Of a stretch of 64,000 nucleotides of DNA, positions 27,872 to 38,427 are shown in pieces; the stretch's first letter is position 1; each line of letters opens with the position of its first letter. This DNA is from Brevibacterium mcbrellneri ATCC 49030. Lineage in GTDB: Bacteria > Actinomycetota > Actinomycetes > Actinomycetales > Brevibacteriaceae. Made by a program: the position numbers and the translations under genes. Under the pieces are notes generated by a model. The model saw nothing but the letters and a program-made list of their open reading frames with translations, made no database searches and was not told where the DNA came from. The stretch is from assembly GCF_000178455.1 (NCBI RefSeq), contig NZ_ADNU01000012.1, positions 51,816-115,815 on the forward strand. The letters are read 5' to 3'.

Positions 27872-29310
27872 TGCCTGCTCACCCCTCCGGTGTTCTACAC
27901 GCTGGTCCCTCGCCTGTTTGGTTGCCGGAACCAGATGACGTCAATGAACTCATGCCGTCGTTGTGGTCTAAGCACACGGTTAAGAAAGACGGCGTTCTCA
28001 CGGTGTGCGGGCATTCTGTGCAAGACGTAGCCCACACATTTGGATCTCCCGTTTTCGTCTTTGACGTGGACGATTTCCAAACCCGTGCTCGCGACTTTGC
28101 TGAGAGCTTTGACCGCGAGTTCGCGGCGAATGGAATGACGGCGCGCGGTTACTACGCGGGTAAAGCGTTTTTGTGCACTGCCGTGGCCAGGTGGGCAACC
28201 GAAGCTGGGTTAGGCGTCGATACCTGCACTCTGGGGGAGATGCTGACCGCACGCGCTGCCGGTGTGGACCCTGGGCGTGTTGGCCTGCATGGCAACAACA
28301 AGTCAGACGCTGAACTGGAAATGGCAGTGTCGTGGGGGATCGGTCGCATAGTGGTGGACTCGCTCGACGAGATTCCGCGAGTTGAACGCATCGCCGAGCG
28401 TTGTGGCGTGACTGCGCCCGTCATGGTGCGGGTGACCGTGGGGGTCGAAGCCCACACGCACGATTTCATCGCAACCGCCCACGAAGACCAGAAGTTCGGC
28501 CTTTCTTTGGCTAGCGGTCAAGCGTTAGAAGCGTGCAAGAAAGTACTGAAGAGTCCCCACCTGGACCTGGTTGGTTTGCATTCGCATATCGGTTCGCAAA
28601 TTTTTGACGCAGAGGGCTTCATCCTGGCGGCCACGCGCGTGATTCGCTTGCGTGCCACCTTGCAGCGGGACTTTGGGGCTCCCGTCGCCGAGGTGGATCT
28701 GGGTGGAGGTTTCGGTATCCGGTATACCTCGCAGGATACTCCGAGCTCTTTTGCTGACATGGCCCGCAAACTTGCTCGCGCTGTTGTTCGCGCGTGCGAA
28801 GACGAAGACACCGACCTTCCGAACGTGTCCTTTGAACCAGGGCGGGCAATCGTGGGACCGGCAGCTTTTACGTTGTATGAAGTAGGCACGATCAAACCTG
28901 TTCATACGGAAAACGGTGTGCGCACGTACGTGTCCATTGACGGTGGGATGAGCGATAACGCGCGTACCGCACTGTATGACGCAGACTATTCCTGCACACT
29001 GGCAAACCGGCGCTCTGACGCTGAACCGATCGTGGTACGTGTTGTTGGCAAGCACTGCGAGTCTGGAGACATCGTGGTGCGCGACGAGTATCTGCCGTCT
29101 GATGTCTCAGCTGGTGATTTGATTGCTGTTCCGGATACAGGCGCGTACTGCAAGCCACTAGCCTCGAACTATAACCTGGTCCCTCGTCCAGGTGTTTTAG
29201 CTGTGGAAGAAGGACGCGACCCCTATTGGATTGTTCAACCCGAAACCTATTCTGATCTGTTTGCAACCGACCCTGGATTTGATCCAGCTCTACTCGAAGG
29301 AGACGTATGA
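27871..29310 (+). CDS. lysA: Diaminopimelate decarboxylase
   Basis: 479 residues of the fold-III PLP decarboxylase family. The PLP Lys is in ARGYYAGKAFLC, the His-Gly phosphate region is DLVGLHSHIGSQIFD with EVDLGGGFGIRY, and the C-terminal substrate part includes CESGDIV and PDTGAYCKPLASNYN. It converts meso-diaminopimelate to lysine, the last step of lysine synthesis. The N-terminal 45 residues before the barrel are longer than in most LysA proteins. It overlaps argS by one base and hom by four, so it sits in one operon. Confidence 0.95.
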   Translation: MPAHPSGVLHAGPSPVWLPEPDDVNELMPSLWSKHTVKKDGVLTVCGHSVQDVAHTFGSPVFVFDVDDFQTRARDFAESFDREFAANGMTARGYYAGKAFLCTAVARWATEAGLGVDTCTLGEMLTARAAGVDPGRVGLHGNNKSDAELEMAVSWGIGRIVVDSLDEIPRVERIAERCGVTAPVMVRVTVGVEAHTHDFIATAHEDQKFGLSLASGQALEACKKVLKSPHLDLVGLHSHIGSQIFDAEGFILAATRVIRLRATLQRDFGAPVAEVDLGGGFGIRYTSQDTPSSFADMARKLARAVVRACEDEDTDLPNVSFEPGRAIVGPAAFTLYEVGTIKPVHTENGVRTYVSIDGGMSDNARTALYDADYSCTLANRRSDAEPIVVRVVGKHCESGDIVVRDEYLPSDVSAGDLIAVPDTGAYCKPLASNYNLVPRPGVLAVEEGRDPYWIVQPETYSDLFATDPGFDPALLEGDV

Positions 29311-30602
29311 CCCTCAAGGTCGCACTATTGGGTGCGGGCACCGTTGGTGTGGAAGTCGCTCGACGCATTCTGGAACGCCCAGATGAACTCCGCGACCGGA
29401 TTGGCGACGACCTGGAGCTGACGTCCGTTGTTGTTCGCGACACTTCCAAGGAACGTCCGGGGGTCCCAGCAGACTTGATTACGGCAGACGCGCACGTGGC
29501 GATTCAGGGGGCTGACATCGTCGTGGAGCTCATGGGAGGAATCGATCCAGCCCATGATTTGATTCTCAGCGCGCTGAACTCTGGAGCTTCGGTTGTGACA
29601 GCTAACAAAGCGCTTTTGGCAAAACACTTCGCTGAACTCTTCGAAGCTGCTGACAATGCACAAGTGCGTCTTGAACACGAAGCTGCCGTTGCCGGTGCAA
29701 TTCCGATTATTCGACCCGTGGGCGACTCCCTGGCCGGTGACCGCATCACACGTGTCATGGGCATTATGAACGGAACCACCAACTACATCTTGGACAAGAT
29801 GGACACAGAAGGGTGGAGCTTTGACGAAGCCCTGAAAACAGCCCAAGAACTGGGATACGCCGAGGCTGACCCGACCGCAGACGTGGAAGGGCACGACGCT
29901 GCAGCTAAAGTTGCCATTTTGGCTTCGCTGGCTTTCCACACCCCGGTGACTATCGACGACGTGTACGTCGAAGGCATCACTTCTGTGACTGCCGAAATGG
30001 TAGAAACTGCACGCGCTCAGGGCTTCACGATTAAGCTCCTGGGCATCTGCGAGAAACTCGACGACCTAGGTAAGGTCTCTGCTCGCGTCTACCCGGCACT
30101 TCTGCCCAACTCACACCCTCTGTCTTCGGTCAGTGGTGCATTTAATGCTGTGTTCGTCGAAGCGGAAGCAGCAGGCGAACTCATGTTCTATGGCCAAGGG
30201 GCCGGCGGTGCTCCCACCGCGTCAGCCGTTTTGGGTGACATCGTCTCGGTTGCACGTCGCAAAGTTTTGGGTGGACGCGGTCAATACGAACGTCGCGCAC
30301 GCACCATCTTGCCTGTTGCGTCGTTAGGCGACATCACCACGCGTTATCAGACCACACTGGATGTCGCTGACCGTCCTGGTGTTCTGCAAGCGGTTACCGA
30401 AGTTTTCGCAAACCAAGAGGTCTCCATCGAGCTGGTCCAACAGTCCCAGTACGATGACCTGGAGGACGGAGACTCGCGTGCCAAACTTGTTATTGCAACA
30501 CACTCAGCAACTGAAAGCGCGTTAGCTCAAACCGTGAAGAACCTCAACGATCTAGACGTCGTGCGTACAATCCACTCAGTTTTGCGCATCGAAGGCCAAT
30601 AA
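29307..30602 (+). CDS. hom: Homoserine dehydrogenase
   Basis: 431 residues. An NAD(P) Rossmann motif (VALLGAGTVGVEVARRIL), the catalytic region (RVMGIMNGTTNYILDKMD, AYAEADPTADVEGHDAAAKV-like block with the conserved Lys), and a C-terminal ACT domain (VADRPGVLQAVTEVFANQEV) that gives threonine feedback inhibition in actinobacteria. It reduces aspartate semialdehyde to homoserine. It overlaps lysA by ATGA and is followed after 12 bases by thrC. Confidence 0.95.
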   Translation: MTLKVALLGAGTVGVEVARRILERPDELRDRIGDDLELTSVVVRDTSKERPGVPADLITADAHVAIQGADIVVELMGGIDPAHDLILSALNSGASVVTANKALLAKHFAELFEAADNAQVRLEHEAAVAGAIPIIRPVGDSLAGDRITRVMGIMNGTTNYILDKMDTEGWSFDEALKTAQELGYAEADPTADVEGHDAAAKVAILASLAFHTPVTIDDVYVEGITSVTAEMVETARAQGFTIKLLGICEKLDDLGKVSARVYPALLPNSHPLSSVSGAFNAVFVEAEAAGELMFYGQGAGGAPTASAVLGDIVSVARRKVLGGRGQYERRARTILPVASLGDITTRYQTTLDVADRPGVLQAVTEVFANQEVSIELVQQSQYDDLEDGDSRAKLVIATHSATESALAQTVKNLNDLDVVRTIHSVLRIEGQ

Positions 30603-30614
30603 GGAGACACAGTC

Positions 30615-31688
30615 ATGGCACACCAGTGGCGGGGAGTCATCAACGAGTACCGCGAATACCTCGACATTGACGCAGATACTCCTGTGGTCAGTCTGGGCGA
30701 AGGTGGAACCCCTCTTATTTTCGCTGAACACCTTTCGGACCGTGTAGGTGCAAACGTGCATGTGAAGTTCGAAGGAATGAACCCCACGGGGTCGTTTAAA
30801 GACCGTGGCATGACCATGGCAATTACGAAGGCCCGCGCGCAAGGAGCGCAAGCCGTCATCTGCGCGTCAACGGGGAACACCTCGGCGTCCGCAGCTGCCT
30901 ACGCAACCAAAGCAGGGCTCACCTGTGCCGTACTGGTGCCAGCAGGCAAGATCGCAATGGGCAAAATGAGCCAGGCAATTGCGCACGGCGCAACCCTGGT
31001 TGAAGTCGACGGGAACTTCGACGACTGCCTCACCCTGTGCCGAAAACTGTCTGAGGCATACCCCGTGCACCTCGTAAACTCGGTGAACCCGGACCGCATC
31101 GAAGGGCAGAAAACTGCGTCATTCGAAATCGTGGACGCCCTAGGACAAGCACCAGACGTGCACATTCTTCCCGTTGGAAACGCAGGAAACATCACGGCGT
31201 ACTGGAAGGGCTACAAGGAGTACCAGACAGCCGGTAAGGCTCAGTCCCTGCCACACATGTGGGGATTCCAGGCGGCCGGGGCGGCACCTCTGGTCGAAGG
31301 CCACCCGGTAGACAACCCAGAAACCATCGCAACCGCGATCCGCATTGGGAACCCCGCGTCGTGGAAGCAAGCCGAAGCTGCACGTGACGAATCCGGTGGT
31401 CTTATCGACTCCGTGACTGACGAGCAGATCCTCGAAGCCCACCGGGTTCTTAGTTCGACTGAAGGGGTTTTCGTGGAACCCGGATCGGCCGCCTCGATTG
31501 CCGGACTCCTCAAAATGGCTCAGGCCGGCCGCATCCAAGCAGAGTCCACAATCGTGTGCACAGTCACCGGACACGGGCTCAAAGACCCACAGTGGGCACT
31601 CAAGGCAGCCGGTGGCGACTCGATCGAACCTGTGAAAGTATCTGCTGACGTTGTCTCGGCAGCCTCCGCGCTGGGCTTGGAAGCATAG
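30615..31688 (+). CDS. thrC: Threonine synthase
   Basis: 357 residues of the fold-II PLP family. The PLP Lys is in [18 protein letters not shown], the phosphate loop is [19 protein letters not shown], and the [23 protein letters not shown] block is present as [15 protein letters not shown]. It converts O-phosphohomoserine to threonine. A ribosome binding site (AAGGAGACAC) precedes the ATG. It lies between hom and thrB, completing the threonine branch. Confidence 0.95.
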   Translation: MAHQWRGVINEYREYLDIDADTPVVSLGEGGTPLIFAEHLSDRVGANVHVKFEGMNPTGSFKDRGMTMAITKARAQGAQAVICASTGNTSASAAAYATKAGLTCAVLVPAGKIAMGKMSQAIAHGATLVEVDGNFDDCLTLCRKLSEAYPVHLVNSVNPDRIEGQKTASFEIVDALGQAPDVHILPVGNAGNITAYWKGYKEYQTAGKAQSLPHMWGFQAAGAAPLVEGHPVDNPETIATAIRIGNPASWKQAEAARDESGGLIDSVTDEQILEAHRVLSSTEGVFVEPGSAASIAGLLKMAQAGRIQAESTIVCTVTGHGLKDPQWALKAAGGDSIEPVKVSADVVSAASALGLEA

Positions 31689-31689
31689 C

Positions 31690-32613
31690 GTGCTCACGAT
31701 CGAAGTATCCGCGCCAGCGACCTCGGCCAACTTGGGCCCCGGATATGACAGCTTTGGGCTGGCGCTGGACCTGTGTGACAACATCACCGCTGTTCTCCAC
31801 GACGAACCGGTCGACCTCAACAACTGTGTGACGGTCTCAGGTGAGGGGGAAGGGCAACTGCCTACCACTTCGGACCACCTCATTCACCGGGTCGCCACAA
31901 CTATTTTGCGCGACCGCGGAATCGACGTGGGGGACCGGTTGACACTCGACTGCGTCAACGCGATTCCACAGTCACGGGGGATGGGGTCCTCAGCGGCGTC
32001 CGTGGTGGCGGGCATTTCGGTTGCGGACGTGATTTCGGAACACTTTGACCTGCCTAAACCTACGGCGCAAGACAAACTGCGGTGGGCAATCCGTTTTGAA
32101 GGGCACCCAGATAATGCGGCACCAGCTCTTTTCGGGGGAGTGTCGGTGAGCTGGGTGGATGGTGAAGGCCAGCCGGTTTCTGCCTCCCTACCCGTCCATC
32201 CGTCCATCACCACGGTTTTGATTGTGCCGGATACGTGTTTGGATACGCAGTTTGCGCGAGATTTGCTTCCCGAGTTCATTCCACACGAAGACGCGGCTGC
32301 CAACTCCGCGTGTGCGGGGCTTTTGGTGCATGCGATCGGAAATGACCCGTCGTTGTTGTTTGAAGCCACGGTGGATCGTCTGCATCAGGAATACAGGCGC
32401 AGCGCGATGCCTGAGTCTTTGGCCCGCGTAGATGCGTTACGAGACGCGGGCCTCGCAGCCGTGGTTTCAGGTGCCGGTCCCACGGTTGCAGTGTTGGGGA
32501 CCGAGGTTGATCTTCTCGCGCGCTGCGAGGAAGTTCTGGCAGGTGATGAGTCCCGGATGATCGCAGCATCCATTGCCGACTCTGGTGTCGTCGTGACATC
32601 GACGCCCAACTGA
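31690..32613 (+). CDS. thrB: Homoserine kinase
   Basis: 307 residues of the GHMP kinase family. ATSANLGPGYDSFGLALDLC is the N-terminal substrate motif, IPQSRGMGSSAASVVAGISV the ATP-binding GHMP loop, and AAVVSGAGPTVAVLG the C-terminal Gly-rich motif. It phosphorylates homoserine for ThrC. The GTG start at 31690 follows the thrC stop by one base, so it is translationally coupled. A long untranslated stretch with a good promoter separates it from rho. Confidence 0.95.
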   Translation: MLTIEVSAPATSANLGPGYDSFGLALDLCDNITAVLHDEPVDLNNCVTVSGEGEGQLPTTSDHLIHRVATTILRDRGIDVGDRLTLDCVNAIPQSRGMGSSAASVVAGISVADVISEHFDLPKPTAQDKLRWAIRFEGHPDNAAPALFGGVSVSWVDGEGQPVSASLPVHPSITTVLIVPDTCLDTQFARDLLPEFIPHEDAAANSACAGLLVHAIGNDPSLLFEATVDRLHQEYRRSAMPESLARVDALRDAGLAAVVSGAGPTVAVLGTEVDLLARCEEVLAGDESRMIAASIADSGVVVTSTPN

Positions 32614-32675
32614 GTTGGCACGAGGTGGCTTGCCGTTTGAGCTGTTCTGCATGTGCGACACTCACGCGAGAAGAA

Positions 32676-32705
32676 TTGGCATTCTCGCCTTGAGTTAGGT
32701 AGGGT
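32676..32705 (+). promoter_or_regulatory. Candidate rho promoter
   Basis: TTGGCA (32676-32681) and TAGGGT (32700-32705) with an 18-base spacer, close to the actinobacterial vegetative consensus. It would give rho a leader of about 150 bases. A small stem GCGAGAA/TTCTCGC (32666-32688) overlaps the -35 region. Confidence 0.5.
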
Positions 32706-32864
32706 GAAAAGCGTTCCGCTCGGGATATTAAGCCGAATTGTCAAGGAACATTCTCGTATCATTTATCGATACTCTCTAACAGAAGCACCTCATGGTGCGC
32801 AGTCCGTTGCTGGACGAATCACCTTATGTCTTCGTGCCAGCCAAACGAGGGAGAAGGAACCTTC

Positions 32865-34700
32865 GTGTCAGAAACCACACAGTCCGAACCAGTACGTTCG
32901 GGAAGCCTCACCGCCCTGCGACTTCCGCAACTTCAGGAAATGGCGGCAGGACTGGGAATAAAAGGGTACCGACGTTTGCGCAAAAGCGAGCTCATTGACG
33001 CTATTCAGGCTGCGCAATCGGGAAACTCTGCCCCAAAAACTTCACAAGAGCCCGTAGCTAATAAGGCACCTGAAAATGCGGGTGACTCTCGCGAAGAGAA
33101 TACGTCTCAGAGTGAAGGTCGCACGCGCAGGCGTCAGCGTCGGGATGACTCGAACAACGCTTCAGCTGACGCTCAGGGCAAAGACAACAACGCGGGCGAC
33201 AACAACAGTCAGAAGAGTCAGGACGACAACGGTCGTTCACGGAACGGTCGTCGCGACGGTAGCAATGGTCGCGATGGCGGTAACGGTCGTGACAACAACC
33301 GCGATAAGAACGGTCGTGACGGAAACGGTCGTGACAACAACCGTGACAAGAAGAATGACGACAAGAGCGACCGCAACGGTGGCAACGGTCGTGACGGTGG
33401 TCGCGATAACAACCGTGACAACAACGACAACCAGCACGGTGGGGACGATGACAACCACGGTCGCCGCGGAAACCGCAACCGCGGACGTGGAAGGGACCGG
33501 AAACGCCGAGGTCGTGACGATGAGCAAGACTTGCGTCCCGACGATGTGCTGATCCCTGTGGGCGGTATTTTAGACGTCCACGACAACTACGCATTCTTGC
33601 GCACCTCGGGATACCTTCCTGGGCCAAACGACGTGTACGTGTCCGCGAACATGGTCAAGCGCAATGGTCTGCGCAAGGGTGACGCCGTGACTGGTGCCAT
33701 CCGTCAGCAGCGTGAAGGGGAACGCCCCAACAAGCGCGAAAAGTTTGACGCCCTGGTCAAGCTGGACACAGTGAATGGCTTGTCAGTTGAAGATGCCAAG
33801 CGTCGCGTTGAGTTCTCGAAGCTCACACCCCTGTACCCACAGGAACGTCTGCGTCTTGAAACTGAAGCCAAGCAGATCTCTACACGCATCATCGACCTGG
33901 TCTCGCCTATTGGTAAGGGTCAGCGTGGTCTGATTGTGGCACCACCCAAGGCTGGTAAAACCACTATCATGCAGCAGATCGCCAACGCGATCCACACCAA
34001 CAACCCCGACGTTCACCTCATGGTCGTGTTGGTAGACGAACGCCCCGAAGAAGTCACCGACATGCAGCGAGCAGTTCAAGGTGAAGTGATCGCGTCGACG
34101 TTCGACCGCCCAGCAGATGACCACACCACCATTTCTGAGCTTGCGATCGAACGCGCCAAGCGTTTGGTGGAAATGGGTATGGACGTTGTGGTGTTGCTTG
34201 ACAACATCACCCGCCTGGGTCGCGCATACAACTTGGCGCAGCCGGCTTCCGGTCGCATTCTGTCCGGTGGTGTTGACGCAAACGCACTGTACCCGCCAAA
34301 GAAGTTCTTTGGTGCAGCCCGCAACATCGAAGGTGGCGGTTCTCTCACCATTCTTGCTACCGCGCTGGTCGAAACCGGATCCAAGATGGACGAAGTCATC
34401 TTCGAAGAGTTCAAGGGAACCGGAAACATGGAACTGCGTTTGAGTCGTCAACTGGCCGACAAGCGCATCTACCCAGCTGTTGACGTCAACGCTTCTGGAA
34501 CGCGTCGTGAGGACAACCTCATGAGCCCAGAAGAGACCAAGGTGATGTGGCGTCTGCGTCGAGTTCTTGCAGGACTCGAACAACAGCAGGCGATCGAACT
34601 CCTTATTTCCAAGCTCAAGGAAACCGGTTCCAACGCAGAGTTCTTGCTCCAGGTACAAAAGACGACACCTCTGCCAAAGTCAGCGGCGGATGACGCTTGA
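32865..34700 (+). CDS. rho: Transcription termination factor Rho
   Basis: About 611 residues. The N-terminal Rho domain ([20 protein letters not shown]) is followed by a very long Arg/Asn/Asp/Gly-rich insert (roughly residues 60-220), then the cold-shock-like RNA-binding domain ([20 protein letters not shown]) and the ATPase with P-loop [20 protein letters not shown] and Walker B region [14 protein letters not shown]. Such inserts are typical of high-GC Gram-positive Rho and affect RNA binding. GTG at 32865 has AAGGA seven bases upstream; the frame is open earlier but lacks a site. It overlaps prfA (TGATG). Confidence 0.95.
   Translation: MSETTQSEPVRSGSLTALRLPQLQEMAAGLGIKGYRRLRKSELIDAIQAAQSGNSAPKTSQEPVANKAPENAGDSREENTSQSEGRTRRRQRRDDSNNASADAQGKDNNAGDNNSQKSQDDNGRSRNGRRDGSNGRDGGNGRDNNRDKNGRDGNGRDNNRDKKNDDKSDRNGGNGRDGGRDNNRDNNDNQHGGDDDNHGRRGNRNRGRGRDRKRRGRDDEQDLRPDDVLIPVGGILDVHDNYAFLRTSGYLPGPNDVYVSANMVKRNGLRKGDAVTGAIRQQREGERPNKREKFDALVKLDTVNGLSVEDAKRRVEFSKLTPLYPQERLRLETEAKQISTRIIDLVSPIGKGQRGLIVAPPKAGKTTIMQQIANAIHTNNPDVHLMVVLVDERPEEVTDMQRAVQGEVIASTFDRPADDHTTISELAIERAKRLVEMGMDVVVLLDNITRLGRAYNLAQPASGRILSGGVDANALYPPKKFFGAARNIEGGGSLTILATALVETGSKMDEVIFEEFKGTGNMELRLSRQLADKRIYPAVDVNASGTRREDNLMSPEETKVMWRLRRVLAGLEQQQAIELLISKLKETGSNAEFLLQVQKTTPLPKSAADDA
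33227..33500 (+). repeat. Low-complexity repeat tract inside rho
   Basis: Repeated units close to GGTCGTGACAACAACCG encode Arg-Asp-Asn-Asn-Arg-Asp blocks in the insert of Rho. The tract is imperfect but recurrent, so copy-number changes by slippage are plausible. Confidence 0.7.
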
Positions 34701-35779
34701 TGGATACAGATCTTTCATCTGTCGAAGCCAGCGTTCGTTCTCTTCTGGACGAACACGAGCGGATCGAAGCTGAGCTTGCTAACCCGGACGTTCACGCGAA
34801 CGCCGGGTTAGCCCGAAAGCTCACCCGCCGGTATTCCGAACTGGACCAGATCGCGAAAACATATCGCGAACTCAACCAGTGCCTCAGCGACGTTGAGGAC
34901 GCTAAAGAGCTCGCCAGCGAAGACCCCGCTTTTGCTGAAGAAGCAAAAAGCCTGGAAGAACGCATTGAAGTTCTGCAAGACAAACTTCGTGAACTCCTCA
35001 TTCCTAAAGACCCCGATGACGCACGCGATGCAATCATCGAGGTCAAGGCGGGTGAAGGTGGTGACGAGTCCGCACTGTTCGCCGGTGACCTGGTGCGTAT
35101 GTACCAGCGGTGGGCAGACCACCGCGGATGGTCCACTGAAGTCCTTGACTCCACTGAAGCTAACTTGGGCGGCTACAAAGACATCACTATCGCGATCAAA
35201 TCGCGTGAAGGTGGCGTCTACGGTTGGCTTAAGTTCGAAGGTGGAGTCCACCGCGTACAACGCGTTCCGGTGACGGAATCGCAGGGACGTATTCACACCT
35301 CGGCGGCGGGAGTTTTGGTGTTCCCAGAAGTCGACGAGCCGGAAGAAATCCAGCTCGACGACAACGACCTCAAAATCGACGTGTACCGGTCATCTGGGCC
35401 CGGTGGACAGTCGGTGAACACCACTGACTCTGCCGTTCGCATTACCCACTTGCCCACGGGAATCGTCGCAAGCTGTCAGAACGAGAAGTCGCAGCTACAG
35501 AACAAAGAAGCAGCCATGCGTATGCTTCGTGCTCGAATTCTGGCTAAGCAAGCCGAAGAAGCGGCAGCCGAAGCCAACGACATGCGCCGGTCCCAGGTAC
35601 GCACGGTCGACCGTTCAGAGCGAATCCGCACATACAACTTCCCAGAAAACCGTATTGTGGATCACCGCACTGGTTTTAAGGCATACAACCTTGACCAAGT
35701 GTTGGATGGGCGCCTCGACGACGTCGTAGAGTCCGCTCGAGCCGCGGACCGTGCGGCCCGACTCGACGACATTGGCTAA
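34700..35779 (+). CDS. prfA: Peptide chain release factor 1
   Basis: 359 residues of RF1. The GGQ motif is in [18 protein letters not shown], and the codon-recognition domain includes [18 protein letters not shown]. It releases peptides at UAA and UAG. The ATG at 34700 overlaps the rho stop (TGATG); a TTG one codon earlier is also possible. Its methylase gene prmC follows with overlap, as is usual, since PrmC modifies the GGQ glutamine. Confidence 0.96.
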   Translation: MDTDLSSVEASVRSLLDEHERIEAELANPDVHANAGLARKLTRRYSELDQIAKTYRELNQCLSDVEDAKELASEDPAFAEEAKSLEERIEVLQDKLRELLIPKDPDDARDAIIEVKAGEGGDESALFAGDLVRMYQRWADHRGWSTEVLDSTEANLGGYKDITIAIKSREGGVYGWLKFEGGVHRVQRVPVTESQGRIHTSAAGVLVFPEVDEPEEIQLDDNDLKIDVYRSSGPGGQSVNTTDSAVRITHLPTGIVASCQNEKSQLQNKEAAMRMLRARILAKQAEEAAAEANDMRRSQVRTVDRSERIRTYNFPENRIVDHRTGFKAYNLDQVLDGRLDDVVESARAADRAARLDDIG

Positions 35780-36674
35780 CGCTGATCAACTGTTGCGTCA
35801 GTCTATCCAACAGCTAGCCCGCGCAGGAATAGAAAGTCCCACAGCCGACGCGAAGACACTCTTCGCGTGGGCGTGGGACATTTCCGTGTCTGAACTGGGA
35901 AGTCACGTTTTGCGCGGAACTGACGTGCCCCGTGAGGTGAAAGCGCAGTACGCCCGGGCCTGTGAGAGCCGCGCTCAGCGTGTGCCACTGCAACACATCA
36001 CTGGCGTTGCACCGTTCCGATACCTCGAAATGCACGTGGGGCCTGGCGTGTTCATTCCACGTCCCGAAACCGAACTCATGGTCACGTACGCCATTGAGCA
36101 CTTAGCTGGTCTTCCGGGGGACAACCACACAGCAATTGACCTGTGCACAGGTTCAGGAGCGATCGCAATAGCACTTGCAACAGAAGTTCCCAGAACACAC
36201 GTCCACGCGGTTGAACTCAGCCCCGACGCTGCCCTCTATACCGAACGCAACATCGAGCGGTACAGGCCCACATTCGAAGCCCACGGAAGTGACGTCATCC
36301 CGCACCTAGGTGACGCGACAGAATTTCTCGGGGCGACCTCGGCCCAGGTCATCACCTGCAACCCGCCATACGTGGCACGCACAGTCGAACACGCGCCAGA
36401 GGTCAACAGTGACCCGGACCTTGCGCTGTATGGCGGGGGAAAAGACGGCTCAGAACTTCCGCAAAGAATCATCGCGCACGCCCCCAGACTCTTAGCTCCC
36501 GGGGGACTGTTCATGTGTGAACACGCCGAATACAATTCGCGAACAGTCGAAAACGCATTTCACCGGGCGGGTTTCACAAACGTCGAGACCGTGGGCGACT
36601 ACACTGGCAGAGACCGATTTACCCGCGGATATCGTGCACTTTCAGGAGAGGATGACCGTGTCTCGCACATTTGA
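35751..36674 (+). CDS. prmC: Release factor glutamine methyltransferase
   Basis: About 307 residues. The SAM-binding motif is [20 protein letters not shown] and the signature NPPY occurs in [19 protein letters not shown]. The N-terminal helical domain that grips the release factor precedes them ([20 protein letters not shown]). It methylates the Gln of GGQ. The start is uncertain: GTG at 35751 lies within prfA, and TTG at 35772 overlaps the prfA stop; neither has a good ribosome binding site, so coupling is likely. Confidence 0.93.
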   Translation: MRPDSTTLANADQLLRQSIQQLARAGIESPTADAKTLFAWAWDISVSELGSHVLRGTDVPREVKAQYARACESRAQRVPLQHITGVAPFRYLEMHVGPGVFIPRPETELMVTYAIEHLAGLPGDNHTAIDLCTGSGAIAIALATEVPRTHVHAVELSPDAALYTERNIERYRPTFEAHGSDVIPHLGDATEFLGATSAQVITCNPPYVARTVEHAPEVNSDPDLALYGGGKDGSELPQRIIAHAPRLLAPGGLFMCEHAEYNSRTVENAFHRAGFTNVETVGDYTGRDRFTRGYRALSGEDDRVSHI

Positions 36675-37314
36675 CCTTGCCAATGAACAGGTGCGGGACC
36701 TCATATTGGAAGAGTGCGCCCGTGTGGTCCGTGGCGACGGTCTCCTGGTCATTCCCACTGACACCGTTTACGGGATCGCAGCTGACGCTTTTTCACCCCA
36801 GGGCGTTGCCAAACTCCTGCAAGCAAAAGGGCGCGGGCGCGATATGCCGCCGCCGGTGTTGGTGCCCCGCGCGGAAACGGTGATGGGGCTCGCCGAGGCG
36901 GTCGACAGTAGTGTTATGGAACTCACCGCTCGCTTTTGGCCGGGACCGTTGACCATCATCTGCAACGCTCAACCCAGCCTGCATTGGGACTTAGGCGACA
37001 CGCACGGAACCGTGGGGCTGCGCATGCCCGATCACGAAGACACGCTGGCTCTTTTGTCTAAAGTGGGGCCGCTCGCTGTTTCAAGTGCCAACCTTTCTGG
37101 TGAACCTGCTGCGGTAAACGTCGAACAGGCGCAGTCTATGTTGGGAGATCGCGTCGATATCTTCCTTGACGGCGGCGAAGCTCCCGGTGGACAGTCTTCG
37201 ACAATTATCGACATGAGTGGGTCGGTCCCGCGGATGCTGCGGGAAGGCCCCATCAGCTTTGATGAGCTGGCCGAGGTCGTTGATGGTCTGGAACCTCTAG
37301 CGCCGGAGGCGTAA
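36658..37314 (+). CDS. L-threonylcarbamoyladenylate synthase
   Basis: About 218 residues of the Sua5/YciO/YrdC family. Motifs are VIPTDTVYGIAADAF, KLLQAKGRGRDMPPPVLV and WPGPLTIICNAQ, followed by AVSSANLSGEPAAVN. It makes threonylcarbamoyl-AMP for the t6A37 modification of tRNAs. I prefer GTG at 36658 because AGGAG lies nine bases upstream; an ATG at 36652 is closer than usual to that site. It overlaps the end of prmC. The position between prmC and the wecA-type gene is conserved in actinobacteria. Confidence 0.93.
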   Translation: MSRTFDLANEQVRDLILEECARVVRGDGLLVIPTDTVYGIAADAFSPQGVAKLLQAKGRGRDMPPPVLVPRAETVMGLAEAVDSSVMELTARFWPGPLTIICNAQPSLHWDLGDTHGTVGLRMPDHEDTLALLSKVGPLAVSSANLSGEPAAVNVEQAQSMLGDRVDIFLDGGEAPGGQSSTIIDMSGSVPRMLREGPISFDELAEVVDGLEPLAPEA

Positions 37315-37317
37315 CGC

Positions 37318-38427
37318 GTGCGCGCCTATCTGTTTGTCATGGTCGTAGCGGCGGTGGTCGCGTATTTGGTGACGCCCATGGTCCGACGAATAGCTGAACG
37401 TGGCCGGATTTACTCTCCGCTTCGTACTCGTGACGTCCACTCTGTACCTACCCCCAGGCTTGGGGGAGTGGCGATGTTCTGTGGGGTTCTCGCAGGTGTA
37501 GTGTGCGCGTACAACACACCATTTCTACAGGATTTGTTTCAGCAACCTGACCCTGTGATTGGGATTTTGGGAGCGGGCACGATTTTGTGTCTGCTTGGCG
37601 TGATCGATGACATCTGGGATATCAACTGGGTCGCTAAACTCGCAGGTCAAACACTTGCTGCTGGCTTCATGGCGCTGAAAGGTGTAGCGCTTTTGTCGAT
37701 TCCTTTTGACACCGTGATCATTGGGTCCCAGCGACTGTCTCTCATTCTGACTGTGTTGGTTGTCCTGGTGACGATCAACGCAGTGAACTTTGTCGATGGA
37801 CTCGATGGCTTGGCCGCGGGTGTCGTCACGATTGGTGGTATTGCCTTCTTTGTGTACACGTACCAGTTGGCTATCGACACCTCTCCCACTAGCTACGCGA
37901 ACCTTGCATCGCTCATCACATCGCTTTTGGTAGGAGCATGTCTGGGTTTCCTTCCGCATAACTTCAACCCCGCCCGAATCTTTATGGGGGATTCTGGGTC
38001 GATGCTCATTGGGCTTTTGTTGGCTGCAAGCACCATTCGAGTCACCGGACAGGTTGACCCTGCTCTGTTGTCTACCGAACGCGTACTGTCAACGTACTTG
38101 CCGATTCTTTTGCCGATTGCGGTGATGGTTCTACCGCTGGTTGATCTGATGCTCGCTGTTGTACGTCGCATGGCCGCCGGTAAGTCACCGTTCTCTGCTG
38201 ACGCTAAGCATCTGCACCACCGCATGCTTGCCCTGGGGCACTCACACGCACGTGCGGTCCTCCTGTTGTATATGTGGACAGCGATCTTTGCGTTCGGCAC
38301 TGTTTCGCTCTTGAAGTTCCAAACATCGATTGTTTTGTCGGTGCTCGCAGTTGCTGTGGCAGTGACACTGATCTTGACGTTCTACCCGCTGTATTCGCGT
38401 TTGTCTGCTCGAAAGGAACTGACATGA
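37318..38427 (+). CDS. wecA: MraY/WecA family phospho-sugar transferase (decaprenyl-phosphate GlcNAc-1-phosphate transferase)
   Basis: 369 residues with about ten membrane helices. Family Asp motifs are visible: DDIWDINWVAKLAGQ, NAVNFVDGLDGLAAGV, FMGDSGSMLIG and the His motif DAKHLHHRMLALGHSHARAV. This WecA type attaches GlcNAc-1-phosphate to the polyprenyl carrier, which in actinobacteria begins the linkage unit between peptidoglycan and secondary wall glycans. GTG at 37318 follows the upstream stop by three bases. It overlaps the AtpI-like gene by ATGA, linking wall synthesis to the ATP synthase operon as in mycobacteria. Confidence 0.92.
   Translation: MRAYLFVMVVAAVVAYLVTPMVRRIAERGRIYSPLRTRDVHSVPTPRLGGVAMFCGVLAGVVCAYNTPFLQDLFQQPDPVIGILGAGTILCLLGVIDDIWDINWVAKLAGQTLAAGFMALKGVALLSIPFDTVIIGSQRLSLILTVLVVLVTINAVNFVDGLDGLAAGVVTIGGIAFFVYTYQLAIDTSPTSYANLASLITSLLVGACLGFLPHNFNPARIFMGDSGSMLIGLLLAASTIRVTGQVDPALLSTERVLSTYLPILLPIAVMVLPLVDLMLAVVRRMAAGKSPFSADAKHLHHRMLALGHSHARAVLLLYMWTAIFAFGTVSLLKFQTSIVLSVLAVAVAVTLILTFYPLYSRLSARKELT

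Noticed and set aside
32792..32998. 68-codon frame overlapping the start of rho
   Set aside because: It has a possible start but runs into rho in another frame and has low-quality composition; probably chance in the leader.
33227..33500. Regular repeats suggestive of a CRISPR-like array
   Set aside because: The repeats are in frame within rho and encode a low-complexity segment; there are no unique spacers.
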